64,000 nt of DNA from Acetivibrio cellulolyticus CD2 (GTDB lineage: Bacteria > Bacillota > Clostridia > Acetivibrionales > Acetivibrionaceae). The notes below the pieces were generated by a model. The model saw only the letters and a list, made by a program, of their open reading frames with translations. It had not been told where the DNA came from and did not search any database. Where the stretch lies: positions 478,946 through 542,945 of the forward strand of contig NZ_JH556657.1 of assembly GCF_000179595.2 (NCBI RefSeq), written 5' to 3'. The translations under genes and the position numbers were made by a program. Positions 48,511 to 57,186 of the stretch are shown piece after piece (the stretch's first letter is position 1; each line of letters opens with the position of its first letter).

Positions 48511-49755
48511 ATGAAGAGTATGATTCGTGATATTAACTTGGCTGAATCAGGAAAGCAAAAAATTGAATGGGTAAGAAAAAATATGCCTATATTAAGGAGT
48601 CTTGAGGAGGAATTTTCCAAGACTAAACCTTTCTTTGGTGTAAGAGTTACAGTGTCCGTGCATCTTGAAGCAAAAACAGCATACATGGCAAAAGTTTTTG
48701 CCGCTGGTGGCGCCGAAGTATCGGTTACGGGAAGCAACCCGTTATCTACCCAGGATGATATTGCTGCAGCTTTAGCAAGTGATGGACTCGATGTATATGC
48801 ATGGTACGGAGCAACTAATGAGGAGTATGAAAAGCATTTAAACCAAGCACTCGGATATAAGCCTAATATTATTATAGATGACGGAGGGGACCTGATTCAT
48901 CTTCTACATACATCAAGAAGCGAATTGCAGCCGCATATAATGGGAGGCTGCGAAGAGACAACAACCGGGATTATAAGGTTAAAAGCTATGGAAAAAGAAG
49001 GAGTTCTGAAGTTTCCGATGGTAGCTGTAAATAATGCTTATTGCAAATACCTTTTTGATAATAGATATGGTACCGGCCAATCTGTGTGGGACGGAATCAA
49101 TAGAACAACCAACCTTATTGTAGCTGGAAAAGATGTTGTAGTTGTAGGTTATGGATGGTGTGGAAAAGGAATAGCTATGAGAGCGAAGGGTATGGGAGCA
49201 AACGTAATTGTTTGTGAAATTGACCCAATTAAAGCCGCTGAAGCAATTATGGACGGTTTTAAAGTAATGCCGATGAACGATGCAGCAAGTCGTGGAGATA
49301 TTTTTGTTACAGTTACAGGATGTAAACGAGTTATTCATGGTGAGCACTTCAAGGTAATGAAGGATGGCGCTATTTTGTGTAATGCAGGCCATTTTGATGT
49401 GGAAATTTGCTTGCCTGAGTTAGAGGAAATGACCGAAGAGAAAAAGGAACAGAGGAAAAATATAATGGGCTACAGGCAAAAAGACGGAAGGTGGATTAAT
49501 ATACTGGCTGAAGGTAGGTTGGTTAATCTGGCGGCTGGAGATGGTCATCCGGCTGAGATTATGGACATGAGTTTTGCCCTTCAAACTCTATCGGCAGAGT
49601 ATATGGTTAAGAATTACAATAAGCTTGGATGCAGAGTTGTTGATGTTCCTGATGAGATTGATAAGAGAGTGGCAAATATGAAACTTAAGTCCTGGGGCGT
49701 TAAAATAGACGAGCTTACAGAAGATCAAATAAAATATATTGGAAGTTGGGCGTAA
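48511..49755 (+). CDS. ahcY: S-adenosylhomocysteine hydrolase
   Basis: A 414-aa NAD-dependent enzyme splitting SAH into homocysteine and adenosine. The substrate domain has [14 protein letters not shown] and [15 protein letters not shown]. The NAD domain has the GxGxxG fingerprint as [19 protein letters not shown] (about 210), and later NAGHFDVEI and [25 protein letters not shown] lies nine bases before the ATG. It is of the shorter bacterial/archaeal type, lacking the ~40-residue insert of eukaryotic enzymes. It removes the product inhibitor of SAM methylases. Confidence 0.97.
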   Translation: MKSMIRDINLAESGKQKIEWVRKNMPILRSLEEEFSKTKPFFGVRVTVSVHLEAKTAYMAKVFAAGGAEVSVTGSNPLSTQDDIAAALASDGLDVYAWYGATNEEYEKHLNQALGYKPNIIIDDGGDLIHLLHTSRSELQPHIMGGCEETTTGIIRLKAMEKEGVLKFPMVAVNNAYCKYLFDNRYGTGQSVWDGINRTTNLIVAGKDVVVVGYGWCGKGIAMRAKGMGANVIVCEIDPIKAAEAIMDGFKVMPMNDAASRGDIFVTVTGCKRVIHGEHFKVMKDGAILCNAGHFDVEICLPELEEMTEEKKEQRKNIMGYRQKDGRWINILAEGRLVNLAAGDGHPAEIMDMSFALQTLSAEYMVKNYNKLGCRVVDVPDEIDKRVANMKLKSWGVKIDELTEDQIKYIGSWA

Positions 49756-49770
49756 GAATTATTTTTAGAA

Positions 49771-49860
49771 GGGCTGTTGAAAAAATATTTTACTTTTCAT
49801 ATATTCTGGGTTTGAAAATTCAGACATTATGAAGGAATAGGATGTATTTTGCAACAGCCC
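49771..49860. mobile_element. MITE-like 90-bp inverted-repeat element between ahcY and mtaD
   Basis: GGGCTGTTG at 49771-49779 is matched by CAACAGCCC at 49852-49860. The arms stay complementary for about 16 bases with one mismatch (next bases AAAAATA and TATTTTG). The interior is AT-rich and noncoding. Terminal GGGCTGTTG with T/A-rich continuation looks like the ends of a transposon, so a non-autonomous MITE is the best reading. A long terminator-like RNA hairpin is the alternative. No clear target-site duplication is seen. Confidence 0.55.
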
Positions 49861-49883
49861 GCTAATTAGAAAAGAGGAAAAAA

Positions 49884-51194
49884 GTGAACATATTAATCAA
49901 ACATATAGATGTATTAACCTGTGATGAAGAAAACAAGGTTATTAAGGATACCAATATAGGTATAAAAGAGAATTACATAGATTTTATTGGTGGAAATGAA
50001 GAAAAGCTTAGGGAATTTAAAGCAGATAAAGTCATTGATGGAAGGAATAAGCTTGCAATGCCAGGGCTTATCAATACGCATACTCATTGTGGAATGACTA
50101 TATTGAGAAATTATGCCAATGACCTTCCATTGGAGGATTGGCTGTTTAATAATATCATTCCTACAGAGGCTAAGTTAACCGAAGAAGACATATACTGGGG
50201 AACAATGCTTGGAATGGCTGAAATGATAAAGTCGGGTACAACTACATTTACTGATATGTATTACCATATGGATACTGTTGCAAAAGCGGTTGAAGAAACA
50301 GGCATGAGAGCTAATTTATCGAGGAATGCTTTTAAGTTTATAGGCAGTGAAAGTGAAATGGTAAGAAATCAGGTTCCGGTATGTGTCGAATACTTTAAGA
50401 ATTGGCATAACAAGGCCAATGGGAGAATGAAGGTTTATGTTGAGATTCATTCGGTTTATCTGTGTGATGAGGATGGTTTAACTGAATCAGCACAGCTTGC
50501 AAAGGAACTTGGAACCGGTATTCACATACATTTGCTTGAGACTCTTCATGAGCGGGAGGAAGGTATCAAACGCTATGGTGCAGATCCTATAGAAGTATGT
50601 TCTAGGGCGGGTGTATTTGATGTTCCTGTAATTGCAGCTCACTGTGTTCATTTGTCTGATGATAATTATGATGTATTGAAAAGTAAAGGGGTTAGCGTAG
50701 CGCATAACCCGACAAGTAATTTAAAACTTGGAAGCGGAATTGCAAATGTGCCTTTAATGATGAAGAAAGGAATAAATGTTGCGTTAGGCACGGATGGTGC
50801 TGCAAGCAATAATAACCTTAACATGTTTGAAGAGATGCATATAGCTGCTCTAATACATAAAGGTGTTCAAATGCAGCCTACACTAGTAACTGCAGAGGAA
50901 GTACTGAAAATGGCTACTGTAAACGGTGCAAAGGCTACGGGATTTGGAGGAGAAATCGGGCAAATAAGGGAAGGGCTTAAGGCGGACATTTTATTGATTG
51001 ATATGGATAAAGCACATATAGCACCGGTAAATGACTATATACCGGCTCTGGTTTATTGTGTGCAAGGTTCGGATGTTGACACGGTAATTATAGATGGTAA
51101 TATTTTAATGGAGAATAGAGTTCTTAAAACAATTGATGAAGAAAAGGCAAAAAACAAAGTAAAAGAGATTTCCAAAAGAGTGTTAAACAAGTGA
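49884..51194 (+). CDS. mtaD: 5-methylthioadenosine/S-adenosylhomocysteine deaminase
   Basis: A 436-aa metal-dependent amidohydrolase starting at GTG with AGAGGAAA upstream. Metal ligands are visible: HTHCGM (about 65-70), the His in GTGIHIHLLET, AAHCVHLS and the Asp in GTDGAASNN. The LEDWLFNNIIPTEAKL segment and the overall pattern fit MtaD, which deaminates MTA, SAH and adenosine to the inosine forms. The adjacent purine nucleoside phosphorylase could cleave such products. It may be used in place of an MTA nucleosidase. Confidence 0.9.
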   Translation: MNILIKHIDVLTCDEENKVIKDTNIGIKENYIDFIGGNEEKLREFKADKVIDGRNKLAMPGLINTHTHCGMTILRNYANDLPLEDWLFNNIIPTEAKLTEEDIYWGTMLGMAEMIKSGTTTFTDMYYHMDTVAKAVEETGMRANLSRNAFKFIGSESEMVRNQVPVCVEYFKNWHNKANGRMKVYVEIHSVYLCDEDGLTESAQLAKELGTGIHIHLLETLHEREEGIKRYGADPIEVCSRAGVFDVPVIAAHCVHLSDDNYDVLKSKGVSVAHNPTSNLKLGSGIANVPLMMKKGINVALGTDGAASNNNLNMFEEMHIAALIHKGVQMQPTLVTAEEVLKMATVNGAKATGFGGEIGQIREGLKADILLIDMDKAHIAPVNDYIPALVYCVQGSDVDTVIIDGNILMENRVLKTIDEEKAKNKVKEISKRVLNK

Positions 51195-51236
51195 TAAAAT
51201 CTCATTTTGCTGCGGCTACTGAGAGTAGGTGTTTAT

Positions 51237-52196
51237 TTGATAAGAATTATTGCTGTTACAAAGGATCTAAAACTGAGAAAAGGTCTAAAAATCGCAGATC
51301 TCAAGGATAGCAATATTCAATGGTATTGGGTGGATTTTGAAGCTCCTGATGAAAAAGAAATCAAGTATTTGAGCGATTATTTTCACTTCCATCATCTATC
51401 AATTGAAGATTGTCTCCAGTTTTTGGAGAGACCAAAGCTTGACTATTGCGGTACATATAACTTTCTGGTTTTACATGCTTTAAATCAAGATACATTGGCA
51501 GCGGAAGAGGTTGATGTATTTATCGGGAAAAATTATGTTGTCTCATTTCATAAGCAACCATCGGATGAAATCCAATCTGCATGGAATCAGGTGGAAGAAG
51601 ACAAGGAACTATGGGCTAAAGGCCATAACTACATAATATACTTAATTTTGGATAAGATTATTGATGAATATTTTCCGGCCATTTATAGGATAGAAGATTA
51701 TTTGTCCGAGATAGATGACAATGCACGGCGAAACTCAGTTAAAGAGTTGATTAACGAGGTGTTTGAGGTTCGAGGTGAGTTACTAAAGTTAAGAAGAATA
51801 GTTAACTCCATGAGAGATTTATTATATAGGATTATAAATTCGGACCATGCAGAAGGGTTCAAGGAAGGTAAACTGTATTTTACAGATATCTATGATCACC
51901 TAATCAAGCTGTCTGAAATGATAGAATCAAACAGAGATGTAACTTCTGACCTTAGAGATAGTTACCTTTCGGTTATGTCCAACAGGATGAATACAATAAT
52001 GATGATACTTACTGTAATTACGACTATATTTATTCCACTTACATTTATAGCAGGTATATATGGGATGAATTTTGAATATATGCCTGAATTAAAATGGCGT
52101 TATGGGTATTTTGTTGTAATGGGATTTATGGCTTTGATTGCATTGGTTATGACTCTGTGGTTTAAGGTGAAGGGTTGGTTTAATATTTACAAATAA
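51237..52196 (+). CDS. corA: CorA family magnesium/cobalt channel
   Basis: A 319-aa protein with the TTG at 51237 chosen as start (GTAGGTG upstream); an in-frame TTG at 51207 is possible. The cytoplasmic funnel domain (about 1-250) ends in a long helix. Two C-terminal membrane helices follow, with the signature YGMNFEYMPE between them (GMN loop, about 275). The C-terminal basic tail is typical. It carries Mg2+ inward. No Mg-sensing leader is apparent. Confidence 0.93.
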   Translation: MIRIIAVTKDLKLRKGLKIADLKDSNIQWYWVDFEAPDEKEIKYLSDYFHFHHLSIEDCLQFLERPKLDYCGTYNFLVLHALNQDTLAAEEVDVFIGKNYVVSFHKQPSDEIQSAWNQVEEDKELWAKGHNYIIYLILDKIIDEYFPAIYRIEDYLSEIDDNARRNSVKELINEVFEVRGELLKLRRIVNSMRDLLYRIINSDHAEGFKEGKLYFTDIYDHLIKLSEMIESNRDVTSDLRDSYLSVMSNRMNTIMMILTVITTIFIPLTFIAGIYGMNFEYMPELKWRYGYFVVMGFMALIALVMTLWFKVKGWFNIYK

Positions 52197-52244
52197 GATG
52201 CTGATAAACTTTTGTTTAAAAAACTACCAATTTCATTATCGAAC

Positions 52245-52273
52245 TTGACAAAATTCAATTTTAGAATTACCAT
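52245..52273 (+). promoter_or_regulatory. Promoter of the tRNA-Thr gene
   Basis: A perfect TTGACA (52245-52250), 17 bases, then TACCAT (52268-52273). It lies 22 bases before the mature tRNA 5' end. Confidence 0.65.
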
Positions 52274-52294
52274 TATTGTATGAAAAGCATATAA

Positions 52295-52369
52295 GCCACT
52301 GTGGCTCAGGGGTAGAGCAATTCACTCGTAATGAATAGGTCGAGGGTTCGATTCCCTCCAGTGGCTCCA
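52295..52369 (+). tRNA. tRNA-Thr (anticodon CGT)
   Basis: A 75-base tRNA with CCA encoded. The acceptor GCCACTG pairs with CAGTGGC. Anticodon stem ATTCA/TGAAT closes the loop CTCGTAA, giving anticodon CGT (codon ACG, Thr). T-arm is GAGGGTTCGATTCCCTC. It is the insertion target of the genomic island: its 3' part from 52312 is also present as the right att site. Confidence 0.95.
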
Positions 52370-52390
52370 CACTAAAAGTCTGAAACTTAA
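52312..52390 (+). repeat. attL: left copy of the 79-bp att repeat
   Basis: It starts in the D-arm of the tRNA (GTAGAGCAATTC) and runs through the CCA end to TCTGAAACTTAA. It is identical to 62458-62536. Confidence 0.92.
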
Positions 52391-52408
52391 ATGGGTTTCG
52401 GACTTTTT
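52375..52408 (+). terminator. Terminator of the tRNA-Thr gene at the left junction
   Basis: AAAGTC-GAAAC pairs with GTTTC-GACTTT, followed by TTTTG. A near-identical hairpin occurs at the right junction, so both island and chromosome carry this terminator. Confidence 0.8.
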
Positions 52409-52443
52409 TGTTTAAAATGAGTTTGTTGACATAAATACAATGT

Positions 52444-52485
52444 GGGGAACAAATGGGGAACGGAGATATTAAAAGTTATTAAAAG
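52444..52485 (+). other. Putative integrase arm-type site block, left
   Basis: GGGGAACAAATGGGGAAC (two GGGGAAC in tandem) followed by ATTAAAAGTTATTAAA. A matching block in the same orientation lies at 62336-62386 inside the right end. Such paired direct repeats near att sites are typical arm-binding sites of tyrosine integrases. Confidence 0.5.
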
Positions 52486-52498
52486 ATACAAAAGGAAA

Positions 52499-53752
52499 TT
52501 AAGCCTTTTTACTCATTTTCTTCTTCGGGGTCAATATACTTTCCATCATATCAGTTGCTTGTTTATCGGCTGTCTGAAGAGCGTGAGCGTAAATATTCAT
52601 AGTGGTTGATGTGTTTGCATGTCCTAATCGGCTTGATACTGCTCTAACATTAAGACCTTTGTGAATCAACAATGTGGCTGCAGTATGGCGTAAGCAATGA
52701 AATTTTATTACCGGCAGCAAGTACTTTTCTTTTTGATTTTTTGGTATGTTTTTGTCTGAGTGCACTTTTTCATTATAGTCCTCAAGGAACTTCTTAAACC
52801 ACTTTGTGGGGGTGTCTGGATGCATTATTTCGCCATTCAATTGTGTAAATACCCAGTCATCACCTTTCCATTGATCGCCCGACTCCAATCTCTCCTGGGA
52901 CTGGAATTGCTTATACGATTTAAGCAGATCTTTTACTGATGAAGGAATTGCAATTTTTCTCAATGAACTTTTAGTCTTTGGCTCTTTTATAGATACGCCT
53001 TTTCCAGGGACATACTGAGCCGAGTATCTAACGTCAATAATACAGTTCTTTAGATCAACATTTTCCCATTTTAGTGCGACTAATTCGCCACGCCTTAAAC
53101 CTGTGACAGTTCCTAGTAAAACAAGGACCTTATATTTTAACTGTTCACTTTCTAATGTCTCTAATAATAAGGCTGTTTTTTCTTCATCAAAAGTTCCAGC
53201 TTCCTTTTTTCTTACCTTTGGAGGTTTAACCCTGGAGGCAGGATTTGAGATAATAAGTTGCCATTGCATTGCATCCTGAAGGATACTTGAAATTATCCTG
53301 TGATATTTCTGTATTGTGGGTTCAGATAAAGTATCTCCCTTACCATCTTGCCTTATGCCAGGCTCTGCTAAGTTGTTATAAAATTCTATTAAGTGGTTCG
53401 GCTGAATTCTATCAAGCTTTAGATGACCTAAAGTCGGTATGATTCGGTTATTCAACATGATTTTATAACAGTGTAGTTTTTTGGGTTCAAGTTGCTTTTC
53501 TGCATAATCAATAACCCAGCGATCAATGAACTCTTTAAAGGTTATCTTACCAGTGTCTAAGTATGTACCGTTTTTAACTTCATCTTCAAAAAGTGTTGCT
53601 TGTCGCTGCAGTTCCTTCTCAATTTGTTTGGGCGTCATTCCTGGATCCAATGTGATTGACTTACGTTTTTTATCTTTCTTTCCAGTATAGTCGGTTCCGT
53701 TGGTTACTGTTATACGGTAGCTGTTATTACCGCGTTTTTCAATACTTGCCAT
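52499..53752 (-). CDS. int: Tyrosine recombinase, integrase of the tRNA-Thr island
   Basis: A 417-aa phage/ICE-type integrase. It has an N-terminal AP2-like arm-binding domain (about 1-60), a SAM-like core-binding domain (about 65-180) and a catalytic domain (about 195-400). The catalytic residues are visible: Arg in TGLRRGE, HxxR as HCLRHTA, a GHANTSTT segment with the second His, and nucleophile Tyr in MNIYAHA. AGGAGG precedes its ATG. It sits right beside attL, as is usual. It appears intact and is preceded by a small Cys-rich protein gene. Confidence 0.95.
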   Translation of the reverse strand: MASIEKRGNNSYRITVTNGTDYTGKKDKKRKSITLDPGMTPKQIEKELQRQATLFEDEVKNGTYLDTGKITFKEFIDRWVIDYAEKQLEPKKLHCYKIMLNNRIIPTLGHLKLDRIQPNHLIEFYNNLAEPGIRQDGKGDTLSEPTIQKYHRIISSILQDAMQWQLIISNPASRVKPPKVRKKEAGTFDEEKTALLLETLESEQLKYKVLVLLGTVTGLRRGELVALKWENVDLKNCIIDVRYSAQYVPGKGVSIKEPKTKSSLRKIAIPSSVKDLLKSYKQFQSQERLESGDQWKGDDWVFTQLNGEIMHPDTPTKWFKKFLEDYNEKVHSDKNIPKNQKEKYLLPVIKFHCLRHTAATLLIHKGLNVRAVSSRLGHANTSTTMNIYAHALQTADKQATDMMESILTPKKKMSKKA

Positions 53753-53772
53753 TGTATTTTTACCTCCTATAA

Positions 53773-53931
53773 TTACTTTTTAGTTTTCTTTTTTTGCCTA
53801 CATTCTTGTGTTTTAGTGCGATGGTACTCCCTTTTACAGTTATTACATATCTTTGTACTTGCGTGTCCAATTTCAAAGAGGTCTTTACACATGTCACAGA
53901 ATCTGACACCCTTAAAACCTTTGGTTGTCAT
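53773..53931 (-). CDS. Small Cys-rich (zinc-ribbon-like) protein upstream of the integrase
   Basis: A 52-aa ORF, 20 bases before the integrase start on the same strand. It contains CDMC and CNNC about 13 residues apart, a likely zinc ribbon, and a very basic C-terminus (QKKKTKK). No good ribosome binding site precedes the ATG at 53931, possibly because the upstream region was replaced at a junction near 53940. It could be a recombination-directionality or DNA-binding factor. Function not known. Confidence 0.55.
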   Translation of the reverse strand: MTTKGFKGVRFCDMCKDLFEIGHASTKICNNCKREYHRTKTQECRQKKKTKK

Positions 53932-53953
53932 TAATATAGCCAATTGAAAATAA

Positions 53954-54277
53954 GCTACAGAAAAAGAAAATGAGCAGAAAGAAATTGAACAGGTGCTATC
54001 TCAAAAAGAGTTTAAAGTGGATATGAAGAAGACACAAATGCTAAGAAGTTATTCAAATGATAGCAAATTAAATGAAAAAGCCATATATCAAATTTTATCT
54101 GGTGAGATAAATAAAAAGCCAAAATCAACAAATCCACCAATTAAAATAAAACATAAGGTTTATTCGAAGTTTTTTTCTCCAGATGCTAAATCGAATGAAA
54201 TTGAAAAGGTGGTGGAAGAAGCACTTGAACTGTATTTTGAAATGCATCCTGAAAGGAAGGAGGTTAATTCATTTTGA
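53954..54277 (+). pseudogene. 3' fragment of an ICE-type parB gene
   Basis: An open frame from 53954 gives a Glu/Lys-rich coiled segment, then KVDMKKTQMLRSYSNDSKLN and EKAIYQILSGEI. This resembles the C-terminal region of ParB-like partition proteins of clostridial integrative conjugative elements. The ParB nuclease/HTH part is missing and a stop (51-53) lies directly upstream, so the 5' end was lost. It overlaps the next fragment by four bases, as in intact ICEs. Confidence 0.6.
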
Positions 54278-54527
54278 GAAAAGATGAAAAGTTAAAGACG
54301 ATCTATGAAACTATTGCTCTACATATCACAAGAAATGAAAACAGTTGGCGAGATTATCTAAGGTTTGCAGCAACATTATATAAATATAGTTTTGATAACA
54401 CGCTGCTTATATTTGCTCAGAATCCAAATGTAACAATGCTTGCACCAACAGCTATATGGAATAGAGTTGGAAGATATGTTAATAAAGGTTCTACAGGGAT
54501 TGCAGTATGTGAATATGAGAATGCAAG
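54274..54527 (+). pseudogene. 5' fragment of an ArdC/LtrC-like ICE protein
   Basis: About the first 85 residues of a protein beginning MRKDEKLKTIYETIALHIT, with RDYLRFAATLYKYSFDNTLLIFAQNP and the ArdC-N-like GRYVNKGSTGIAVCEY. These are large ICE proteins, often fused to helicase or methylase parts. After about 54527 the frame runs into the antisense of the recombinase fragment and the homology ends, so the gene is cut at that junction. Confidence 0.6.
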
Positions 54528-54976
54528 AATTTTGTTGCTAACTGAAGATATGATTTTATCGTATCATTCCTTTTTTCTTGCTCTCCAAGATGCTGTTCAT
54601 AGGAATGTAGATTTTCCCGAAGAGACTTAATTTGGATATTATCTGCTTCATTTTTGATTACGAAAATATGGGCAGTATTAGCTGCTGATGCAATCAAATT
54701 AAGAAGCGCTTTTCTTTGGACACAGTTACAAGTGAGCTTTGGACTCTTTTGCTTTCCTTCTTTAATATATTGAGCAATAAACTCTTCTGAGAGTTTTTCT
54801 ATGTCAAATAGCGCTGCTTCATGTTGCAGATCGCGGAACCTTTCATTGTAATGCCATATTGTAGACTGAGAGTAACCTTTTGCTTTGACCAGCAATTTTC
54901 CTTTCTTAATTAGTTCTGAAATAGGGATACTTTTCAGCTCTTTCGATAGATTTATATGGTCAGATATTTGATGCAT
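54491..54976 (-). pseudogene. N-terminal fragment of a tyrosine recombinase
   Basis: A 161-aa reading with GGAAGTGA before its ATG. Residues about 18-75 (LLVKAKGYSQSTIWHYNERF) and a second stretch ending NDTIKSYLQLATKFL look like the core-binding helices of transposon-type tyrosine recombinases. The catalytic R-HxxR-Y domain is absent, because the gene is truncated near 54527 where it meets the ArdC-like fragment. Non-functional for recombination. Confidence 0.55.
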
Positions 54977-55104
54977 ATTATCACTTCCGTTTTAGCATCA
55001 TATACGAAAGTATCGCCAAGCTTTAGTCAAATTATTCCGTACTTTTTAAAAAGTGTGCAGATTTCAGGCGGCTTTGCTGTATGCATCACCGATAATCATT
55101 TCTA

Positions 55105-55127
55105 CGGCATAATCCGAAATTATGCCG
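55105..55127. repeat. 9-bp palindrome near the IS21 junction
   Basis: CGGCATAAT-CCGAA-ATTATGCCG. It lies between the divergent recombinase fragment and the truncated istA and may be an end of the transposon that carried the recombinase. Confidence 0.45.
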
Positions 55128-55143
55128 AATACAGTATAATTAT

Positions 55144-56085
55144 GATAATCTTAAAACAGGTGTGGTTAAAGCATCATGGTTTTCACCAACAATTAATAAA
55201 ACATATCATGAAATGGCTGAACATTACGGAACTGCAGTAATTCCTGCTAGAGTAAGGAAGCCAAAAGATAAGCCAAATGCCGAAGGTGCTGTTGGAGTTA
55301 TTTCCACTTGGATAATTGCAGCTTTGAGGAATCATAAATTCTTTTCATTAAAAGAACTGAATGAAGCCATCAGAGAAAAACTGGAAGAGTTCAACAGCAA
55401 GCCTTTCCAGAAAAAACCGGGATGCAGGCTAAGTGTCTTTATCGAAGAAGAAAAAAACGCACTGCTGCCACTGCCCGCAACCCCATACGAATTAGCATAT
55501 TGGAAAACAGCTACCGTACAGTTCAATTATCACATAACTACGGATAAAATGCACTATTCAGTTCCATATGAATATTTAAAGCATGAAGTGGATATCAGGA
55601 TTACAAGAAAAATAATTAAGGTCTTTTACAATAACCTTCGTATTGCTTCTCATGTCAGGCTTTACGGAATTCCTGGACAATACAGCACTTTCCCAGAGCA
55701 TATGCCGCCGAACCAGCAGAATTATGTTGCATGGAATTCTGAAAGATTTATTTCTTGGGCAGAAAGTATAGGAATAAATACTGTCACAGTAGTTAAATCA
55801 ATACTTTTGTCGCATAAAATCGAACAGCAAGGATATAAGTCCTGCGTTGCGCTCTTGAAGCTTGCTGACAAATATTCGGTAATCCGAGTGGAGGAAGCCT
55901 GTAAGAAAGTTTTATCCTACACCCCCAATCCAAGCTACAAAAGTGTTCAAACCATTTTACTGACAGGCCAGGATAAAATAAAGCAGGAAAAGGAAGATCT
56001 AAAATCTAAGAACGAAAATCTAAGAACGAAAATGCCGCACAGTATGGATTTACAAGGGGAGCAGGATATTACTGAGGTAAGGCGA
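55144..56085 (+). pseudogene. istA: IS21 transposase IstA, C-terminal part
   Basis: The reading begins YDNLKTGVVKASW, a point inside the DDE domain, and continues with the final catalytic Glu region KDKPNAEGAVG and the beta-rich C-terminal domain. The N-terminal helix-turn-helix and the first catalytic Asp are missing. The frame continues without a stop into istB (ATG at 56086), so any product would be an IstA-IstB fusion. Not functional. Confidence 0.85.
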
Positions 56086-56838
56086 ATGACAAATAACACA
56101 ACGGTTTCAAAATTATATGAAATGAGTCTTACTGGGATGGCTGATTCCTTCAGAGATCAGTTCAAAGACACATCTATCCATGAGTTAAGTTTTGAAGAAA
56201 GGTTCGGCCTTATCGTTGACCTAGAATGGTCAAGAAGAAAAAGCAACCGACTTATAAAGCTGATAAAGAGTTCAAGCTTCAGATTTAACAATGCCTCGAT
56301 AGAAGATATTGAATATCATGCTGATAGAAAGCTTGATAAGGCACTGATAACAAAACTTTCAACCTGCAACTACATTCAGGAAAAACACAATGTAATAATC
56401 ATGGGAGCTTCAGGAAACGGAAAGTCATACATAGGCTGAGCTTTGGGTATAGCCGCTTGTCGAAATTATTATACAGTCAAATATGTAAGACTGTCGGAAC
56501 TCTTGGACGAACTTGCTATAGCTAGAGGGGAAGGAATTTTCAAGAAGGCTATTCAACAGTATAAAAGCGTAAGCCTTTTAATTCTCGATGAATGGCTGCT
56601 TGTGCCGTTAAGAGGCGTTGAAGCCAGAGACTTGCTGGAAATAATAGAGGCACGACATCAAGTTGGTTCGACAATTTTCTGTTCCCAGTTTGCTCCGGGT
56701 GGTTGGCATGAAAAGATTGGCGAAGATACTCTTGCTGATGCAATATTGGATAGAATTGTACATGATTCATATACAATCCATATTGATGGTAAGGTATCCA
56801 TGCGGGAAAAGAAGGGCTTGCAGGATAAAAACAAGTGA
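56086..56838 (+). pseudogene. istB: IS21 helper ATPase IstB with internal stop
   Basis: 250 codons from MTNNTTVSKLYEM to the stop, the normal IstB length. Walker A is GASGNGKSYIG, but a TGA at 56437-56439 (codon 118) falls directly after it, where ALG follows. The downstream part holds LLILDEWLLVPL (Walker B) and FCSQFAPGGWHEKIG. One nonsense change splits the gene, so the element is inactive unless the TGA is read through. Confidence 0.9.
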
Positions 56839-56990
56839 TATCCTGATAAAAGACTACCGGTCAAGACAATTACAATCCTCACGATACAAAATTCGACAAT
56901 ATTTTACACCATATAACGTAAATTACAAGAAAAATAATGTAAAATATGGTTGATTATGAACAACAAATATGGTAACATAGCTAATAAATA

Positions 56991-57092
56991 ATCCCACGAG
57001 ACAGATTGTTTTTGGCAGGACACCTGTCTCATGGGAATCCCAAGCCCCTACACAAATGGTAGGATGTATTGATTATACTCCTCCGTGGGATG
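56991..57092 (+). ncRNA. Structured RNA candidate upstream of the metzincin gene
   Basis: CCCACGAGACAG (56993-57004) pairs with CTGTCTCATGGG (57024-57035), one mismatch. CCTAC (57047-57051) pairs with GTAGG (57059-57063). ATCCCACG (56991-56998) can instead pair with CGTGGGAT (57084-57091). The GGGAATCCCAAGCCCCTAC stretch resembles the 3' RNA (omega RNA/HEARO-like) of IS200/IS605 elements, but no tnpB is present. It could equally be the leader of the downstream genes. Confidence 0.45.
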
Positions 57093-57186
57093 TTTGTGAA
57101 GGGAGAACTGAAAAAGGAGGAAAAGATAATTAATACTATTCATCCCCTGAGATCAAGAAAGTTTGAAAATTTTAGGAGGGCATATT

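Larger units (their letters stand above)
55141..56960 (+). mobile_element. Decayed IS21-family element
   Basis: It comprises the 3' part of istA and a full-length but interrupted istB. The left end is lost near 55141. The right terminus is not obvious and is placed in the AT-rich stretch after istB; the end coordinate is approximate. Confidence 0.75.
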
